Positions 1 to 10,279 of a stretch of 64,000 nt of DNA are shown here, piece after piece. A model generated the notes under the pieces. That model was not told the DNA's origin. It made no database searches and saw nothing but the letters and a program-made list of their open reading frames with translations. This stretch comes from Flavobacteriales bacterium (GTDB lineage: Bacteria; Bacteroidota; Bacteroidia; Flavobacteriales_E; Vicingaceae): contig JAGQZT010000019.1 in the NCBI GenBank assembly GCA_020435335.1, positions 1-64,000 of the forward strand, given 5' to 3'. The position numbers and the translations under genes are program-made. The first letter of the stretch is position 1; each line of letters opens with the position of its first letter.

Positions 1-1341
1 ACCTACGGGTTTGATGATGTTAGAAAAAAATTAGCCCTATTCATTATCCCGATTTTCATTTCCGGGTTTTCTGCCCTCGAGAAAAAAGAAGTTCATTTCC
101 TGTTAAAAGCATTTGTAATAGGTGTATTATTTTCCTGTTTTTGGAGTTTTTGTGTGTATTTCGGCGCCTTGGATGAGGTCATTGTTGATAAAAGAGAATA
201 TTCCCGCTTTACTTCACATGTCCGGTTCGGTCTGGAAATAGCGATTGCCGTATTTATTGCAGGCTATTTTTATTCGAAAAGCCTAACCATCACACACAAA
301 GCATTATGGATTGTCATTCTCCTCTTACTGCTGTTTACACTGTATCATTTTAGCTTTATTACAGGAACCGTTGTCGTACTTGTTACGGCAGCCATTCTCA
401 TCCTGGTATTCGGACTGAGATCGGATAAGAAGAAAATTAGAATTCCACTTATTCTGGGTTTATGCTCCATCTTGCTATTCGGAACCTATTTTGTCCACTC
501 CTCTTATCAGGATTTTTATGCAAATGATGGCGTAACGCCAATCAAGGAGCTCGACCGAACACCTCATGGAGGGATTTATGAAAGAACAGAAAGAACAGCG
601 AACAGCAAGATCAAGGAAAATGGATATTTCCTGGAAAAGAATATTTCCTGGAAAGAACTGGAAGCAGCCTGGAATGAAAGAAGTGATCTGAATTTTCAAG
701 GCAACGACCTGAAAGGAAACATCCTGCGCCATACCTTGATTCGGTATATAACCTCTAAAGGGCAGCGGAAAGACAGGCAGGCCATCGAAAGCTTATCCCA
801 AAACGAAATAGAAGCGATAGAAAAAGGAACGCCCAATTATAAGTATTTGGAAATGAATGATTTCAGGATCCGGCTACACAAGATCATCTGGGAATTCGAT
901 GCCTACCAAAACGGACGGAACGTAAATGGCCACTCCATTTTAATGCGCTGGGAATACCTGAAAGTAACCGGACACATCATTAAAAATAACTTTTGGACCG
1001 GAGTCGGTACCGGAGATGTCCAGGATTCCTATAAGAGCTTTTATCGTGAAAATGACTCCGTATTGGAAGAGCACTACCGACGAAGAGGCCATAATCAGTA
1101 TTTAACTTATTTTGTAACCTTGGGAATTGCCGGGTTTCTATGGTTTTTATTCGTGCTTTTATACCCGTTAATAACACAAAAAGCCTACCTCAATTACCTC
1201 TATATTTCTTTTTTCAGCATCCTTGCACTTTCCATGTTTACCGAAGACACGCTGGAAAATCAGGTGGGGATATATTTATTCGTGTTTTTTAATAGTTTAC
1301 TTTTGCTTTCGAACTTTAAATCGGAGAAGATTGCACAATAA
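1..1341 (+). CDS. O-antigen ligase family membrane protein (5' end outside window)
   Basis: The frame is open from the first base, so the gene starts before the window; the GTG at 154 is an internal codon. About 446 codons are visible. The protein is polytopic, with hydrophobic segments at both ends around a long polar, charged loop (about 500-980) that should be periplasmic. The last part carries GVGTGDVQDSY, RGHNQYL and FTEDTLENQ, which are typical of the Wzy_C/O-antigen ligase (WaaL/Wzy) superfamily. Such proteins join or polymerise undecaprenyl-linked glycans at the outer face of the inner membrane. The next gene overlaps its end by 11 bases if it starts at TTG 1331, suggesting an operon of surface-glycan genes. 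Whether it is a ligase or a polymerase cannot be told from sequence. Confidence 0.85.
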   Translation, partial: TYGFDDVRKKLALFIIPIFISGFSALEKKEVHFLLKAFVIGVLFSCFWSFCVYFGALDEVIVDKREYSRFTSHVRFGLEIAIAVFIAGYFYSKSLTITHKALWIVILLLLLFTLYHFSFITGTVVVLVTAAILILVFGLRSDKKKIRIPLILGLCSILLFGTYFVHSSYQDFYANDGVTPIKELDRTPHGGIYERTERTANSKIKENGYFLEKNISWKELEAAWNERSDLNFQGNDLKGNILRHTLIRYITSKGQRKDRQAIESLSQNEIEAIEKGTPNYKYLEMNDFRIRLHKIIWEFDAYQNGRNVNGHSILMRWEYLKVTGHIIKNNFWTGVGTGDVQDSYKSFYRENDSVLEEHYRRRGHNQYLTYFVTLGIAGFLWFLFVLLYPLITQKAYLNYLYISFFSILALSMFTEDTLENQVGIYLFVFFNSLLLLSNFKSEKIAQ

Positions 1342-4318
1342 GCCATTCAAAATTCTATTACCCCTCCTTTTGATTCTGACAACCTTTTTTGTGGGTTGTG
1401 ATGCTAGCGAAGAGAATTCGATAGATCATGATGTGCTTGTAAAAACCTACTACCTGGAGTGTGATGCCGACGATTTTAAGCAGCTCTATGAAAACTTTGA
1501 AGACAACACGTACATTCCGGTCAAAATCTCCTACCTGGGAGATACTGCTCAGGCTAAAATGAGAATTAGGGGTGACACATCCCGTGAAGATCCCAAAAAA
1601 TCACTGAAAATTAAATTCGACTCCACCGGAATCGCCGCATTACCCAAGAAAATCAATCTGAACGCCGAGTATTCGGATAAGACCTACATCCGGCAATACC
1701 TGGCCGCGCTGTTGATGACCAAATCCGGCCAGATCTGTTTTCAGGCCGAATATGCCAAAGTCTATCTGAACGGCCAGTTTTTAGGATTATACCTGCAGGT
1801 TGAAAATATGGATAAAGGTTTCCTGAAACGTAACGGACTGGATACCAAAAGCAACTTGTATAAGGCCACCAGGGATGGGGCCTGTTTAAGCATCTTCGAT
1901 GATTTTGATAAGAAGTGGGAAAAGAAAACCAACAAAAATTCGGATCACAACGACCTGACCGAACTCATTCAACAGATTAATCATACCCCGGATCAGGAGT
2001 TTGAAAGCTTTGTTAAAAAGACTTTTGAATACGATCAACTCGTTAATGTGCTGGCCATGAACATGATGCTGTCTAACAACAGCACCTATTACCACAACTA
2101 CTATTTGTATCACGACCTTTACAAAACCGGGAAATGGCAGTTGCTTCCATGGGATATGGATAAAACCCTATCCTACTACAGTTGGATGCCTTACACCTAC
2201 CACCGGACCTCCAGTGAGTGGGAATCGGACAACCCTTTAGTGGAAAGAGCCTTACTGTGTGAGCCGATTTTTAATGACATCCAAAACAGAATCACGGAAC
2301 TTCACCAGTCCTTTTTGAATGATAAAACCATACAACCACTTATCGATAAATTAAACCTGTCTTTAAAGGAAATCGTGCCGCTGGATACAACAGATCAGAT
2401 TGCCTCTGAAAAGGAATGGGAATCAATGCTCGACCTGGAAAAAAACTATTTTGACAACCAGTATGAACTCCTGCAAAAACAGTTTAAGGAACAGATACAT
2501 AGTTTTTACGTTTACCGGCTCGACCAGATTCAAACGGGACCGGTTACGTTCAGGTGGCAAAAGGCATTTCACCCCTCGAATAAAAAGATCACTTATGTGC
2601 TGTCATACGGAACGGACTTTCTGTTAACAGACAGCAGCAAAACAACCTATGTAACCGCTATTGCGGATACGTTCTTCTCTATGGAAGAGCTGCTTCCGGA
2701 AGGAATTTATTACTGGAAGGTGTCGGCTTTCGACGGGGCGTATTATACGGACGGGTTTAACACCAAAAACAGGTTTGAAGTGAAACGGGGCACCCCTCTT
2801 CCGGCAACCATCTCAGGTGTTACGGTGCTTAGAAAAGAAAAATCGCCTTACCTGGTTTCACAAACAACAACCGTTTTAAAAAATGCTTCTTTAACCATAG
2901 AACAAGGTGTTGAAATACATTTTGCGAAAGAGGCTGCAATTGCCTGTTACGGGTCTTTTGTGGCTCACGGAACAGCCAAAGAACCTGTCTTGCTTATGCC
3001 GCAAAATACAGCAAAGGAATGGGGTCACCTCTATTTTCATAAACCGTCGGAAAAGGCCTACCTAAAACATGTTGTCTTTAAAGAAGGCGTTATCAACTGC
3101 CAGGGGAAATCCCTTATTCTGGATAGCTGCTCCATGTTCATCGACCAAAAAGACATGGGAATGGCAGAAAAACGTAAGGTGCTGATCTATGCCGACGGAA
3201 CCGCGGTTAGTATTTTAAACAGTACATTCAAAAGCAATGGTTACGGAGAAGGTATGGTGTTGTTCCGTTCGGATGCAACCACAGAGAACTGCTACTTCGA
3301 TAATACGCCGGATGCCATTGAGTATATCGGTATGAATAGGGGAATAATCCGTAATAACTATGTCTCCAACGCTCCGGATGACGCCATTGACTTAAACCAG
3401 TGCAACAATGTACTAATAGAGGGAAATATCTTGTTTAACAACCGGGATAAAGCCATCTCGATCGGGACCGAACAATATGGGGCCTCCTTGAGAAACATTC
3501 AAATTAAAAACAACCTGATCGTTGGTAATCACATAGCTATAGCGATTAAAGACAGTTCGGTTGCTACAATGAGTAACAACACCATTTTTAAAAACACAAA
3601 AGGGGTACTTGCGTATAAGAAACGGGAAGATTACCCGGTTGGCGGGTTCGGGCTGGTGAAGAATACCATCTTTGAAAAAAATCAGGAAACCGATGTTAAT
3701 CCGGATCAGTTTTCGAAACTTACGGTTATCCATTCCATTGCCGGGAGTCGTGTTTTACCTGGAGAAAAGAACATGCAGGGCGATCCGATGTTTATTGATG
3801 CGGCCCATCATAATTTCCACCTGAAACAAGAGTCGGTTTGTATTGGTCAGGGCGATGACGGCAGTGATCTGGGTGCATTTCCAAGTTACAGCACAACCGT
3901 TGGATTGGCCCGAGTTCATATAAAATCGGCCAAAGAACAAAACACGGGCGACTACATAGAACTCATCAACCACTATAATATTCCGGTTAATTTATCTTTG
4001 TATCAACTGATCATCACCCAAAACAATGAAACCAAAACCTTTGTTTTTCCAATCGGAACAACCCTGGAACGATCCGGACGGTTGTATGTGGCCGAAAACT
4101 ATTTCGATTTTATGGCTCTTAACAAGCAAGCCACATCCATCGGAGGCCTTCCAAAACTGAATAGTTCCGCAACAATCATTCGGTTGCTCAACGCGCAAGG
4201 GGATGTATTGGACGAATTTTCTTATTCCGAAATTTCCGAAAAGGCAGAAGACTTAACCTTTGTTTCGAACGGGATAAACGATAAGCGGAAGAAAGAATGG
4301 GTTCTTAAAGCGAAGTGA
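1331..4318 (+). CDS. CotH-kinase / right-handed beta-helix / lamin-tail lipoprotein
   Basis: A lipoprotein of about 995 residues. The open frame reaches back to ATG 1223, but TTG 1331 follows a purine-rich GGAGAAGA and places a clean lipoprotein signal at the N-terminus (hydrophobic run, then FFVGC, lipidated Cys23), so I prefer it. Residues about 35-420 resemble the CotH kinase family: MRIRGDTSR followed by KKSLKIKF, and the metal-site motif LPWDMDKT. Residues about 500-850 form a parallel beta-helix of the NosD/pectate-lyase type, with repeated units rich in N, I and G. Residues about 880-990 look like a lamin-tail (LTD) domain. CotH proteins phosphorylate Ser on protein substrates using ATP; where ATP would come from outside the cell is unexplained. 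Overlaps the ligase upstream and shares one base with the second CotH gene. Confidence 0.8.
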   Translation: MHNKPFKILLPLLLILTTFFVGCDASEENSIDHDVLVKTYYLECDADDFKQLYENFEDNTYIPVKISYLGDTAQAKMRIRGDTSREDPKKSLKIKFDSTGIAALPKKINLNAEYSDKTYIRQYLAALLMTKSGQICFQAEYAKVYLNGQFLGLYLQVENMDKGFLKRNGLDTKSNLYKATRDGACLSIFDDFDKKWEKKTNKNSDHNDLTELIQQINHTPDQEFESFVKKTFEYDQLVNVLAMNMMLSNNSTYYHNYYLYHDLYKTGKWQLLPWDMDKTLSYYSWMPYTYHRTSSEWESDNPLVERALLCEPIFNDIQNRITELHQSFLNDKTIQPLIDKLNLSLKEIVPLDTTDQIASEKEWESMLDLEKNYFDNQYELLQKQFKEQIHSFYVYRLDQIQTGPVTFRWQKAFHPSNKKITYVLSYGTDFLLTDSSKTTYVTAIADTFFSMEELLPEGIYYWKVSAFDGAYYTDGFNTKNRFEVKRGTPLPATISGVTVLRKEKSPYLVSQTTTVLKNASLTIEQGVEIHFAKEAAIACYGSFVAHGTAKEPVLLMPQNTAKEWGHLYFHKPSEKAYLKHVVFKEGVINCQGKSLILDSCSMFIDQKDMGMAEKRKVLIYADGTAVSILNSTFKSNGYGEGMVLFRSDATTENCYFDNTPDAIEYIGMNRGIIRNNYVSNAPDDAIDLNQCNNVLIEGNILFNNRDKAISIGTEQYGASLRNIQIKNNLIVGNHIAIAIKDSSVATMSNNTIFKNTKGVLAYKKREDYPVGGFGLVKNTIFEKNQETDVNPDQFSKLTVIHSIAGSRVLPGEKNMQGDPMFIDAAHHNFHLKQESVCIGQGDDGSDLGAFPSYSTTVGLARVHIKSAKEQNTGDYIELINHYNIPVNLSLYQLIITQNNETKTFVFPIGTTLERSGRLYVAENYFDFMALNKQATSIGGLPKLNSSATIIRLLNAQGDVLDEFSYSEISEKAEDLTFVSNGINDKRKKEWVLKAK

Positions 4319-6162
4319 TGTCTCTTAAAATCAAAAAATACCTTGTTTTCCTCCTGGCTGTTTTGGTCCTGTTGCTCACGTATTGGTATTTCTTTTCCCG
4401 CAAATGGGTCGTTGCCATTGGGGAAGATGTGCACTGGGAATACCGTTTTGTAAATGAGCCGTCTGCCGCAGATCAGTCGGATTGGCTCAGCAGGAACGAC
4501 CTGCTTACGCTGAATGATGAGCAGAAATCACAGCATCTGGTGCTGCAACAGCACATCGTGTTAAATGACCCAGAATCTGTTTCGGAAGCGGAGGTGCAAT
4601 ACAGTTATAAATATGCCGCTCAGGTTTATATTAACGGGGTTTTATGTTCGGATTTGGATGAGCACTTAATCTCGCCGACCACGGAAAAAGACAATCCTGC
4701 CAAGATTGAAATTATTGAGCACTGGCGCCCCAGGATCGTCCGGATTGGTCAACCTGCCCTGCAAAAGGCACTCCGGAAAGGAGATAACGTTGTGCAAATA
4801 ATCGTTCGTTCATTGGAGAACATAAAAGATATCCGAACAGATCACCACGTTCTGCTTCTCCTTGAAAAGGGGAGTAAAAACAGCTTTCCACCCTATTTTA
4901 AATTCAGTAAACCGAATAAAGTATTCAGTTCCTCCAAACTTCCGATCTTTAAAATCAACACCTACGGTAAATCCATCCCGGATGAACCGAAAACAGAAGC
5001 TTACCTCGAAATCTCTTCTGAAAATGACGAACTGAATTTGCTAAAAACAACCACCCGGGAACTTAACATCAAAATGGAACGAAGAGGGCATATTGCGCAG
5101 AGTTTTGCCAAAAAATCCTACACCTTTAACACCTATGATCAAAACAAAAAGAAACTCAAAACACAGCTTTTAGATCTTCCGGAATCCAGTAAATGGGTGT
5201 TATATGGTCCTTATGCCGACAAATCACTCATAAGAAATGCATTAACCTACTCCCTGTACGCGCAAATGGGAAATTATGCTCCACGGTTTTGTTTTATCGA
5301 TCTGGTGATCAATACGAATTATCAGGGGATATACATGCTCACTGAAAAAATTCAGGTTGGTTCCGACCACCTCAACCTGAATCCACTTCAATGGGATAAT
5401 AACGACAGCACAAAAATGTCGGGTGGATACTTACTGGAAATAGACAGAAATGAGTGGCAGGCACCATATCCTGTTAAAAGCGACTCGATAGCACATCCGC
5501 TATACTATGGGGTTTATCATCCCAAAAGGAAAAAACTCAAGCCATTAATTGAGCAAAAAATCAGGGATCAATATTTTGAGTTTGAACACCATCTTTACAA
5601 CAAAGACAGCATCTACGATTACGTTGATCTAAACTCTTTTGTTGACTACCTGATCATCACGGAAGTAACTAAGAATATTGACGGATACAGACTAAGCACT
5701 TTCCTGTATAATCCGGATATCAATGCCGCAAAACCTAAGTTTTACATCGGACCGATCTGGGATTATAATTTTGCTTTTGGGTTGTCCAGCACCAAAAACG
5801 GCTATGATCCGGAAGGGTTTGTTTATGATATGGATCGTTACATCCCCTTCTGGTGGCACACCCTGGTTAACGACCCGATTTTTAATAAAAAGCTGACGGA
5901 ACGCTATACTCAATTAAGAAAATCAACTTTATCTGACAAATACATCATGAATCAGATCGACTCCTTAAGTGCTATTTGCCAGCCTTCCGTGAGGTATAAT
6001 TTTTCAAAGTGGACGGTTCTGGGCTCCAGTGATCTGTGGCCGAATTATTTTTTAGGAAAGACCTATGAAGAAGAGATTGATTATTTGAAGAACTGGACCG
6101 AAAAAAGGCTTCATTTTTTGGATCGACAGTTTCTTCGATCGGAGGAAAAAGAAAGCGAATAA
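4318..6162 (+). CDS. CotH kinase family protein, membrane-anchored
   Basis: About 614 residues. The ATG at 4318 overlaps the previous stop by one base (TGATG); a GTG three bases earlier is possible. Residues about 7-24 form one transmembrane anchor ending YWYFFSRKW, with no lipobox, so the rest should be periplasmic. Residues about 65-185 form an unassigned beta-rich region. The CotH domain (about 200-560) shows RRGHIAQSFAKKSYTF, then NYQGIYMLTEKIQ and GGYLLEIDRNE, then GPIWDYNFAFG. The WDYN variant of the usual WDxD motif occurs in Bacteroidota members of the family, as I recall, so I do not call it inactive. It is translationally coupled to the first CotH gene; the two may form a kinase pair acting on surface proteins. 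Confidence 0.8.
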   Translation: MSLKIKKYLVFLLAVLVLLLTYWYFFSRKWVVAIGEDVHWEYRFVNEPSAADQSDWLSRNDLLTLNDEQKSQHLVLQQHIVLNDPESVSEAEVQYSYKYAAQVYINGVLCSDLDEHLISPTTEKDNPAKIEIIEHWRPRIVRIGQPALQKALRKGDNVVQIIVRSLENIKDIRTDHHVLLLLEKGSKNSFPPYFKFSKPNKVFSSSKLPIFKINTYGKSIPDEPKTEAYLEISSENDELNLLKTTTRELNIKMERRGHIAQSFAKKSYTFNTYDQNKKKLKTQLLDLPESSKWVLYGPYADKSLIRNALTYSLYAQMGNYAPRFCFIDLVINTNYQGIYMLTEKIQVGSDHLNLNPLQWDNNDSTKMSGGYLLEIDRNEWQAPYPVKSDSIAHPLYYGVYHPKRKKLKPLIEQKIRDQYFEFEHHLYNKDSIYDYVDLNSFVDYLIITEVTKNIDGYRLSTFLYNPDINAAKPKFYIGPIWDYNFAFGLSSTKNGYDPEGFVYDMDRYIPFWWHTLVNDPIFNKKLTERYTQLRKSTLSDKYIMNQIDSLSAICQPSVRYNFSKWTVLGSSDLWPNYFLGKTYEEEIDYLKNWTEKRLHFLDRQFLRSEEKESE

Positions 6163-6273
6163 GCCTGTAAACAGCCTTGAATGATTTAATTAAAGGCTTT
6201 AATGCGGTGATCGACCCTAAAGAGCGTTTTTAAAAAGTAACTTTACCACGTATAACACTAAAAGATAACCAGA

Positions 6274-8232
6274 ATGAAAAACACGTCCGGAATTTATTTT
6301 GTAGTGACCTTCCTGTCAATACTAGTTCTGCACTCCTGTTCTAACGGCCCGGTTCATATTGAGCTAACGGATAGTAATTTGAACGAAAATCACCAGTACC
6401 TGCTGGACTATACGAATGCTTACGAATATGGCTTTGTGGTTCCCAGCATGAAACAGGACGGTGCGGAATCATTTCAGGTTTCCTTTAAAGTAGATCATTT
6501 TGATGCGGATACCCTGTATTACAAGTTGTTTTACCAAAACGAGACCTACAAATTCCCGGACAGCCTTGAACTGGCCGGAGAAAACTTCTACGGCACGTCC
6601 GAATCAACCCTGGAACACTTCTCCAAAGGGGTCAGACAAGACGATGGCAGTTTTTTGATAGAAGACGAGATCATCATCAGAGGAAACCCGAGAAACGAAG
6701 ATATCTATTTCGGGAAAAACGAACACAACGTAAATCGAAATCAGGATACCTCAGGCCTTGCCAACATGATCTTAAAGATTAAAAATGATCAGAACTGGTA
6801 CGCCGATATTGTTCGGAAAGCAGAAAGCAATGGATTGGATGTGGATATTCAGCTGATGCTGGATGCCAAATGGATCTTGTTCAACTCCAATGGAGAAGGA
6901 GCCAATAACAACCGCTGGAAACGTAACTTACGTGTAGGGAATTACAGCCTGTTACTGGTGGTTACCGACAAAAACGGCCTGGAAAAAACGCCCGATCATG
7001 TTGTGAATACAACCGCTAAAACGGACAAAGGGTTTACCAACCCGTATCATTTTTTTGCGTCCGACAGCAACGAGTTGTACACGTCATTCAGCATCGATTC
7101 GTTCATCAACATCAAAGCTGAAATTCCTCTGGCAAACGGTATTTATGTGCCCTTCAAAAGGCATTATACCAAAGCGTATTTCAACGATTATGTGAACGAT
7201 CACGACGAGCTGTTCATCAATGCGGCAATCGAAATTCAGGAAACGTCCTTACACAGTAAAGAGGTGGAAAATGTGCCGGTTAAAGCCAAATTCATTACCG
7301 GAGATTATACCAAACAGGAATACGCCGATAACAGCACCAAATACGAAAACAACCGGGTGAAGATCAGGTTTACCAATACCCATGAACCCGGTAAGACCTT
7401 TGGTATCGACACCACCAACAATACGTTGTGGTTTAAAAACCCTTACTATGAAGATGAGTTCAGGAAAGAGAACGTAGGTATCCGAACACGTCACGGATTA
7501 ACCTATGGTAAATACACCTTCAAAATAAAGATGGCCAACCTGCTAACCAAAGACAATGTATGGACGGGCCTTACCAACGCCCTGTGGCTGGTGAAAGAAA
7601 GTGATGATCAATGGAACAGCAGAAGAATCTGCCAGGGAGAAGGGTTCATGCCGTTTTACGGTGCCGGAGAGGGAGAGAAAAGAGTGCCACAGATCAGCTA
7701 TTCCGAAATTGATTTTGAGATCTTAAAAACGGCCGAGGTATGGCCCTGGACCTCATACGAAGATAAACAGGAGCGTGACGACCCACCGTCTAACGACGAT
7801 AAGGTGATGGTAACCTGTACCAACTGGGACATGGCTTGCATGCAGCCCAAAAACTTTGGCATCGGGATTCAGAAAACACAATACGACGGGAAAGAATTTC
7901 ATCCGCATCGCTGGAATGAATTCTACAATGCATTAACGGCAAAATGGCCCGAAAAAGATACGGAGCTATTCGGTGGCGAGTACTATTTCTTCCAGATTGA
8001 ATGGAGCCCGACCGAAATTATCTGGAGGCTTGGTCCTTCCAAAGATGATCTGCGGGTAGTTTGCTACATGAACGAAGACATTACAACCATCCCGAACAAC
8101 CAGATGGTGGCCCTGATCACCCAGGAATACCACTTTGCCGAATGGTGGCCGAAATCGCCGTATAAGCAGGGGAATGTGCCTTTTCCGGGGGAAGACCTGA
8201 ACGGAAGGCTATACAGCCTGGAAATCGAATAA
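6274..8232 (+). CDS. GH16-like (concanavalin-A-fold glucanase) lipoprotein
   Basis: 652 residues. The signal peptide ends in the lipobox VLHSC, with Cys22 lipidated. Residues about 395-650 form a concanavalin-like lectin/glucanase domain: RHGLTYGKYTFKIKMA, then SEIDFEIL around residue 478, then FFQIEWSPTEIIWRL. E-x-D-x-E is the GH16 catalytic motif (nucleophile and acid/base Glu), so hydrolysis or transglycosylation of a beta-glycan is plausible. The first 390 residues are not recognised and look beta-rich. It lies 111 bases after the CotH pair with its own spacer, and ends two bases from the convergent gene at 8235. Role inferred: trimming or remodelling the glycan made by this region. Catalytic activity is inferred from the motif only. 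Confidence 0.75.
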   Translation: MKNTSGIYFVVTFLSILVLHSCSNGPVHIELTDSNLNENHQYLLDYTNAYEYGFVVPSMKQDGAESFQVSFKVDHFDADTLYYKLFYQNETYKFPDSLELAGENFYGTSESTLEHFSKGVRQDDGSFLIEDEIIIRGNPRNEDIYFGKNEHNVNRNQDTSGLANMILKIKNDQNWYADIVRKAESNGLDVDIQLMLDAKWILFNSNGEGANNNRWKRNLRVGNYSLLLVVTDKNGLEKTPDHVVNTTAKTDKGFTNPYHFFASDSNELYTSFSIDSFINIKAEIPLANGIYVPFKRHYTKAYFNDYVNDHDELFINAAIEIQETSLHSKEVENVPVKAKFITGDYTKQEYADNSTKYENNRVKIRFTNTHEPGKTFGIDTTNNTLWFKNPYYEDEFRKENVGIRTRHGLTYGKYTFKIKMANLLTKDNVWTGLTNALWLVKESDDQWNSRRICQGEGFMPFYGAGEGEKRVPQISYSEIDFEILKTAEVWPWTSYEDKQERDDPPSNDDKVMVTCTNWDMACMQPKNFGIGIQKTQYDGKEFHPHRWNEFYNALTAKWPEKDTELFGGEYYFFQIEWSPTEIIWRLGPSKDDLRVVCYMNEDITTIPNNQMVALITQEYHFAEWWPKSPYKQGNVPFPGEDLNGRLYSLEIE

Positions 8233-8234
8233 AA

Positions 8235-10277
8235 TCATTGTTTCTGAGCATCTTCTTCGGTCTGAAGGATGTACTCTGCATCGATCTCCATCATTTCTTC
8301 GAGAGTGTGTCCATGCTGACTGGCTTTTTCTTCCAGTTTTTCCAGCCATTCGGATGATGCTTTCATCTCCTGTTTGAGCATGCGTTTTCTCTCGTCGCGC
8401 TGAACCAGCCGTTCCGCCTCAGCCTGTAGCATCTCATTTAATGCTGTTTCAGAATCAGCCCGGAGGGATTGCATAAAGGTTTCATCGGCCTTCAGCACAC
8501 TTATTTTCTCCAGGATTTTATCTTCATAACTCGAATTATTGAGCGACTCATCGAAGGAAACCAATCGGATAATTCCTTTTTCCAGGTTTGCATCTTCTTC
8601 TCTGGCCTCTAGCAATACATGTAATTTCCGGGCATCCCGTAATTTGGACCGGTCTATGGTGAATTGAAATTGAGCTTCCTGTTTCGAGCCTTTTCCACGG
8701 GTTTGGTGATATGTAAAAATCTGATTCCAATACAAGGATTGATCCTCTTCGGTTTTGATCGATACGATGATCTTGGCATTGCCATCCTGATCCGTGATGT
8801 TGCCGCTTACCTCTACCATATCAAACGGTTGATCCAGTATCGCTGGAAGATCGTTCACCTCCAGCAACATCCAGTCGGAACCATCCGGAACGTTCACCTT
8901 TTCGGTAACATGATAGTTGTATATGACCTGCCCTTTGGCATAAGTTTTTTTCTCGTGCCAGAGTACACCCCTGTATTTGTCTTCGGTCTTTAAAAAAGTT
9001 TCCCAATAGGTGTCTTTGTTCATCATGTCCCAATGCAGAATGTAATTTTTATATTGAAAATTTTGGATGACGGTTACAGGAATGGTAACCAGATATACCG
9101 GTAAAAGAAGATACAGGATTTTACGAGGTAACTGATTCAGACCGTAAGCAATAGGGATGGCAAACAAGGCTAAAACATCAATATATGAGCGTTGTCCGTA
9201 GCTCATTCCATACCACCAGCTCCACCAGCAGGAAAGAACGTAGGTAAACACCAAAATGGGGAAAGCAATAGAAAACACGGGGAGGTACTTTTTCTGTTTG
9301 AACGCAAAGTATAGTCCAACGACTATTCCCATCAGCAGAACGGGAGAATACAGAAATAACCCTTTTTTGTAGCTAAACAGGATTGATAAAATATGCGGGT
9401 TACTAAAGTCGAACGTTTCCTGGCCATAAGAATCGAAGAAGATACTACCCTTTTGAATGTACCACAACAAACACTGAACCCCTACAACAAGTCCTCCGAT
9501 CAATACGGTTATGAGCAGAGCCATTTTCTTTTTGTTGGCCAAATAACGGACAAAAACAACGACCTGTCGGAATGATGAGAAGGCAATCAATAATGCAGGA
9601 GCGATCAGGATATTAAATGGCCGGATCAAAAAAGCTAATCCAAGCAAGAATCCTACCAGGTAGAGATGGGTGTTTTTTCGGTTCGAAATGAATAACAAAC
9701 CATAGTACATAAAAGCACTGATGGTAACAAAAGAATAAACATGAGAAAAGGTAGCTTCATAGGTTACGTAATGCAGCAAAGGCGTGGCAAACACCAGCAG
9801 CACCTGGGTAATGAAAATGATGAATCGCCTGATGTTGAAGATCAACAAGAGCCGTTTTACATACAATAAGCCAATCCACAAATAAAATAAAGCCGCGTAC
9901 CACATGGCCTGCTGGTAAGGCAGGGAATAACCGTCTGCCTTGTAATGAAAAACCTTTGCCACAACATGTGCTACGGCAAAAAACGGAGCCATCAGTATGG
10001 CAGTTCCGGCAAAATATTTATTGTGCTGGTCGCTTCCGGAACCGATAATGGCGCCCACTACATATTCGCTATGCTTGTAATATCCGGGCGTGTTGAGGGT
10101 GTCCAGATATTGCCAGCTCAGGTCATGATAGATAAAGATAGCAGGCAGGTACTCGTAATACCCTTTACCATCGGCCTTTATGATGATTTTTTCGGGCTTC
10201 AGGTAGTAATTGCTTACCAGAATCACGGCAAGAACGATGATCAGCTCGGTTACTATGTGTTTGAATTTGATCTTCAC
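8235..10277 (-). CDS. Polytopic membrane protein (GT-C-like) with soluble C-terminal repeat tail
   Basis: 680 residues. Residues 1-410 hold about ten hydrophobic segments with short loops; the first loop carries the acidic KADGKGYYEYLP, reminiscent of GT-C (PMT/GT39-like) glycosyltransferases, which have an acidic residue in the first periplasmic loop. Residues about 430-590 are a soluble beta-rich domain. The tail (597-680) is highly charged and alpha-helical and contains two related units: a degenerate one (597-629) and a clear one (640-676, motif SEWLEKLEEKA then LEEMMEIDAEY). The same unit occurs twice in the next gene. The two genes are two bases apart and must be co-transcribed. The exact sugar or acceptor cannot be named. 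Confidence 0.65.
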   Translation of the reverse strand: MKIKFKHIVTELIIVLAVILVSNYYLKPEKIIIKADGKGYYEYLPAIFIYHDLSWQYLDTLNTPGYYKHSEYVVGAIIGSGSDQHNKYFAGTAILMAPFFAVAHVVAKVFHYKADGYSLPYQQAMWYAALFYLWIGLLYVKRLLLIFNIRRFIIFITQVLLVFATPLLHYVTYEATFSHVYSFVTISAFMYYGLLFISNRKNTHLYLVGFLLGLAFLIRPFNILIAPALLIAFSSFRQVVVFVRYLANKKKMALLITVLIGGLVVGVQCLLWYIQKGSIFFDSYGQETFDFSNPHILSILFSYKKGLFLYSPVLLMGIVVGLYFAFKQKKYLPVFSIAFPILVFTYVLSCWWSWWYGMSYGQRSYIDVLALFAIPIAYGLNQLPRKILYLLLPVYLVTIPVTVIQNFQYKNYILHWDMMNKDTYWETFLKTEDKYRGVLWHEKKTYAKGQVIYNYHVTEKVNVPDGSDWMLLEVNDLPAILDQPFDMVEVSGNITDQDGNAKIIVSIKTEEDQSLYWNQIFTYHQTRGKGSKQEAQFQFTIDRSKLRDARKLHVLLEAREEDANLEKGIIRLVSFDESLNNSSYEDKILEKISVLKADETFMQSLRADSETALNEMLQAEAERLVQRDERKRMLKQEMKASSEWLEKLEEKASQHGHTLEEMMEIDAEYILQTEEDAQKQ
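8248..8486 (-). repeat. C-terminal helical repeat pair in the 680-residue membrane protein
   Basis: Codes for residues 597-676. The second unit reads EWLEKLEEKASQHGHTLEEM then MEIDAEYILQ. The first unit keeps the pattern hydrophobic-x-x-x-L, then LNEMLQAEAERL, with a three-residue gap relative to the second. The distance between the aromatic anchors (F601, W644) is 43 residues. Confidence 0.6.
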
Positions 10278-10279
10278 GC

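Noticed and set aside
1223-1330. Upstream extension of the first CotH gene to ATG 1223
   Set aside because: It would lie fully inside the ligase gene and bury the lipoprotein signal 36 residues in; TTG 1331 gives a normal signal peptide.
5740-5790. Inactive CotH because WDYN replaces WDxD
   Set aside because: To my recollection WDYN is found in many Bacteroidota CotH proteins, so loss of activity cannot be concluded.
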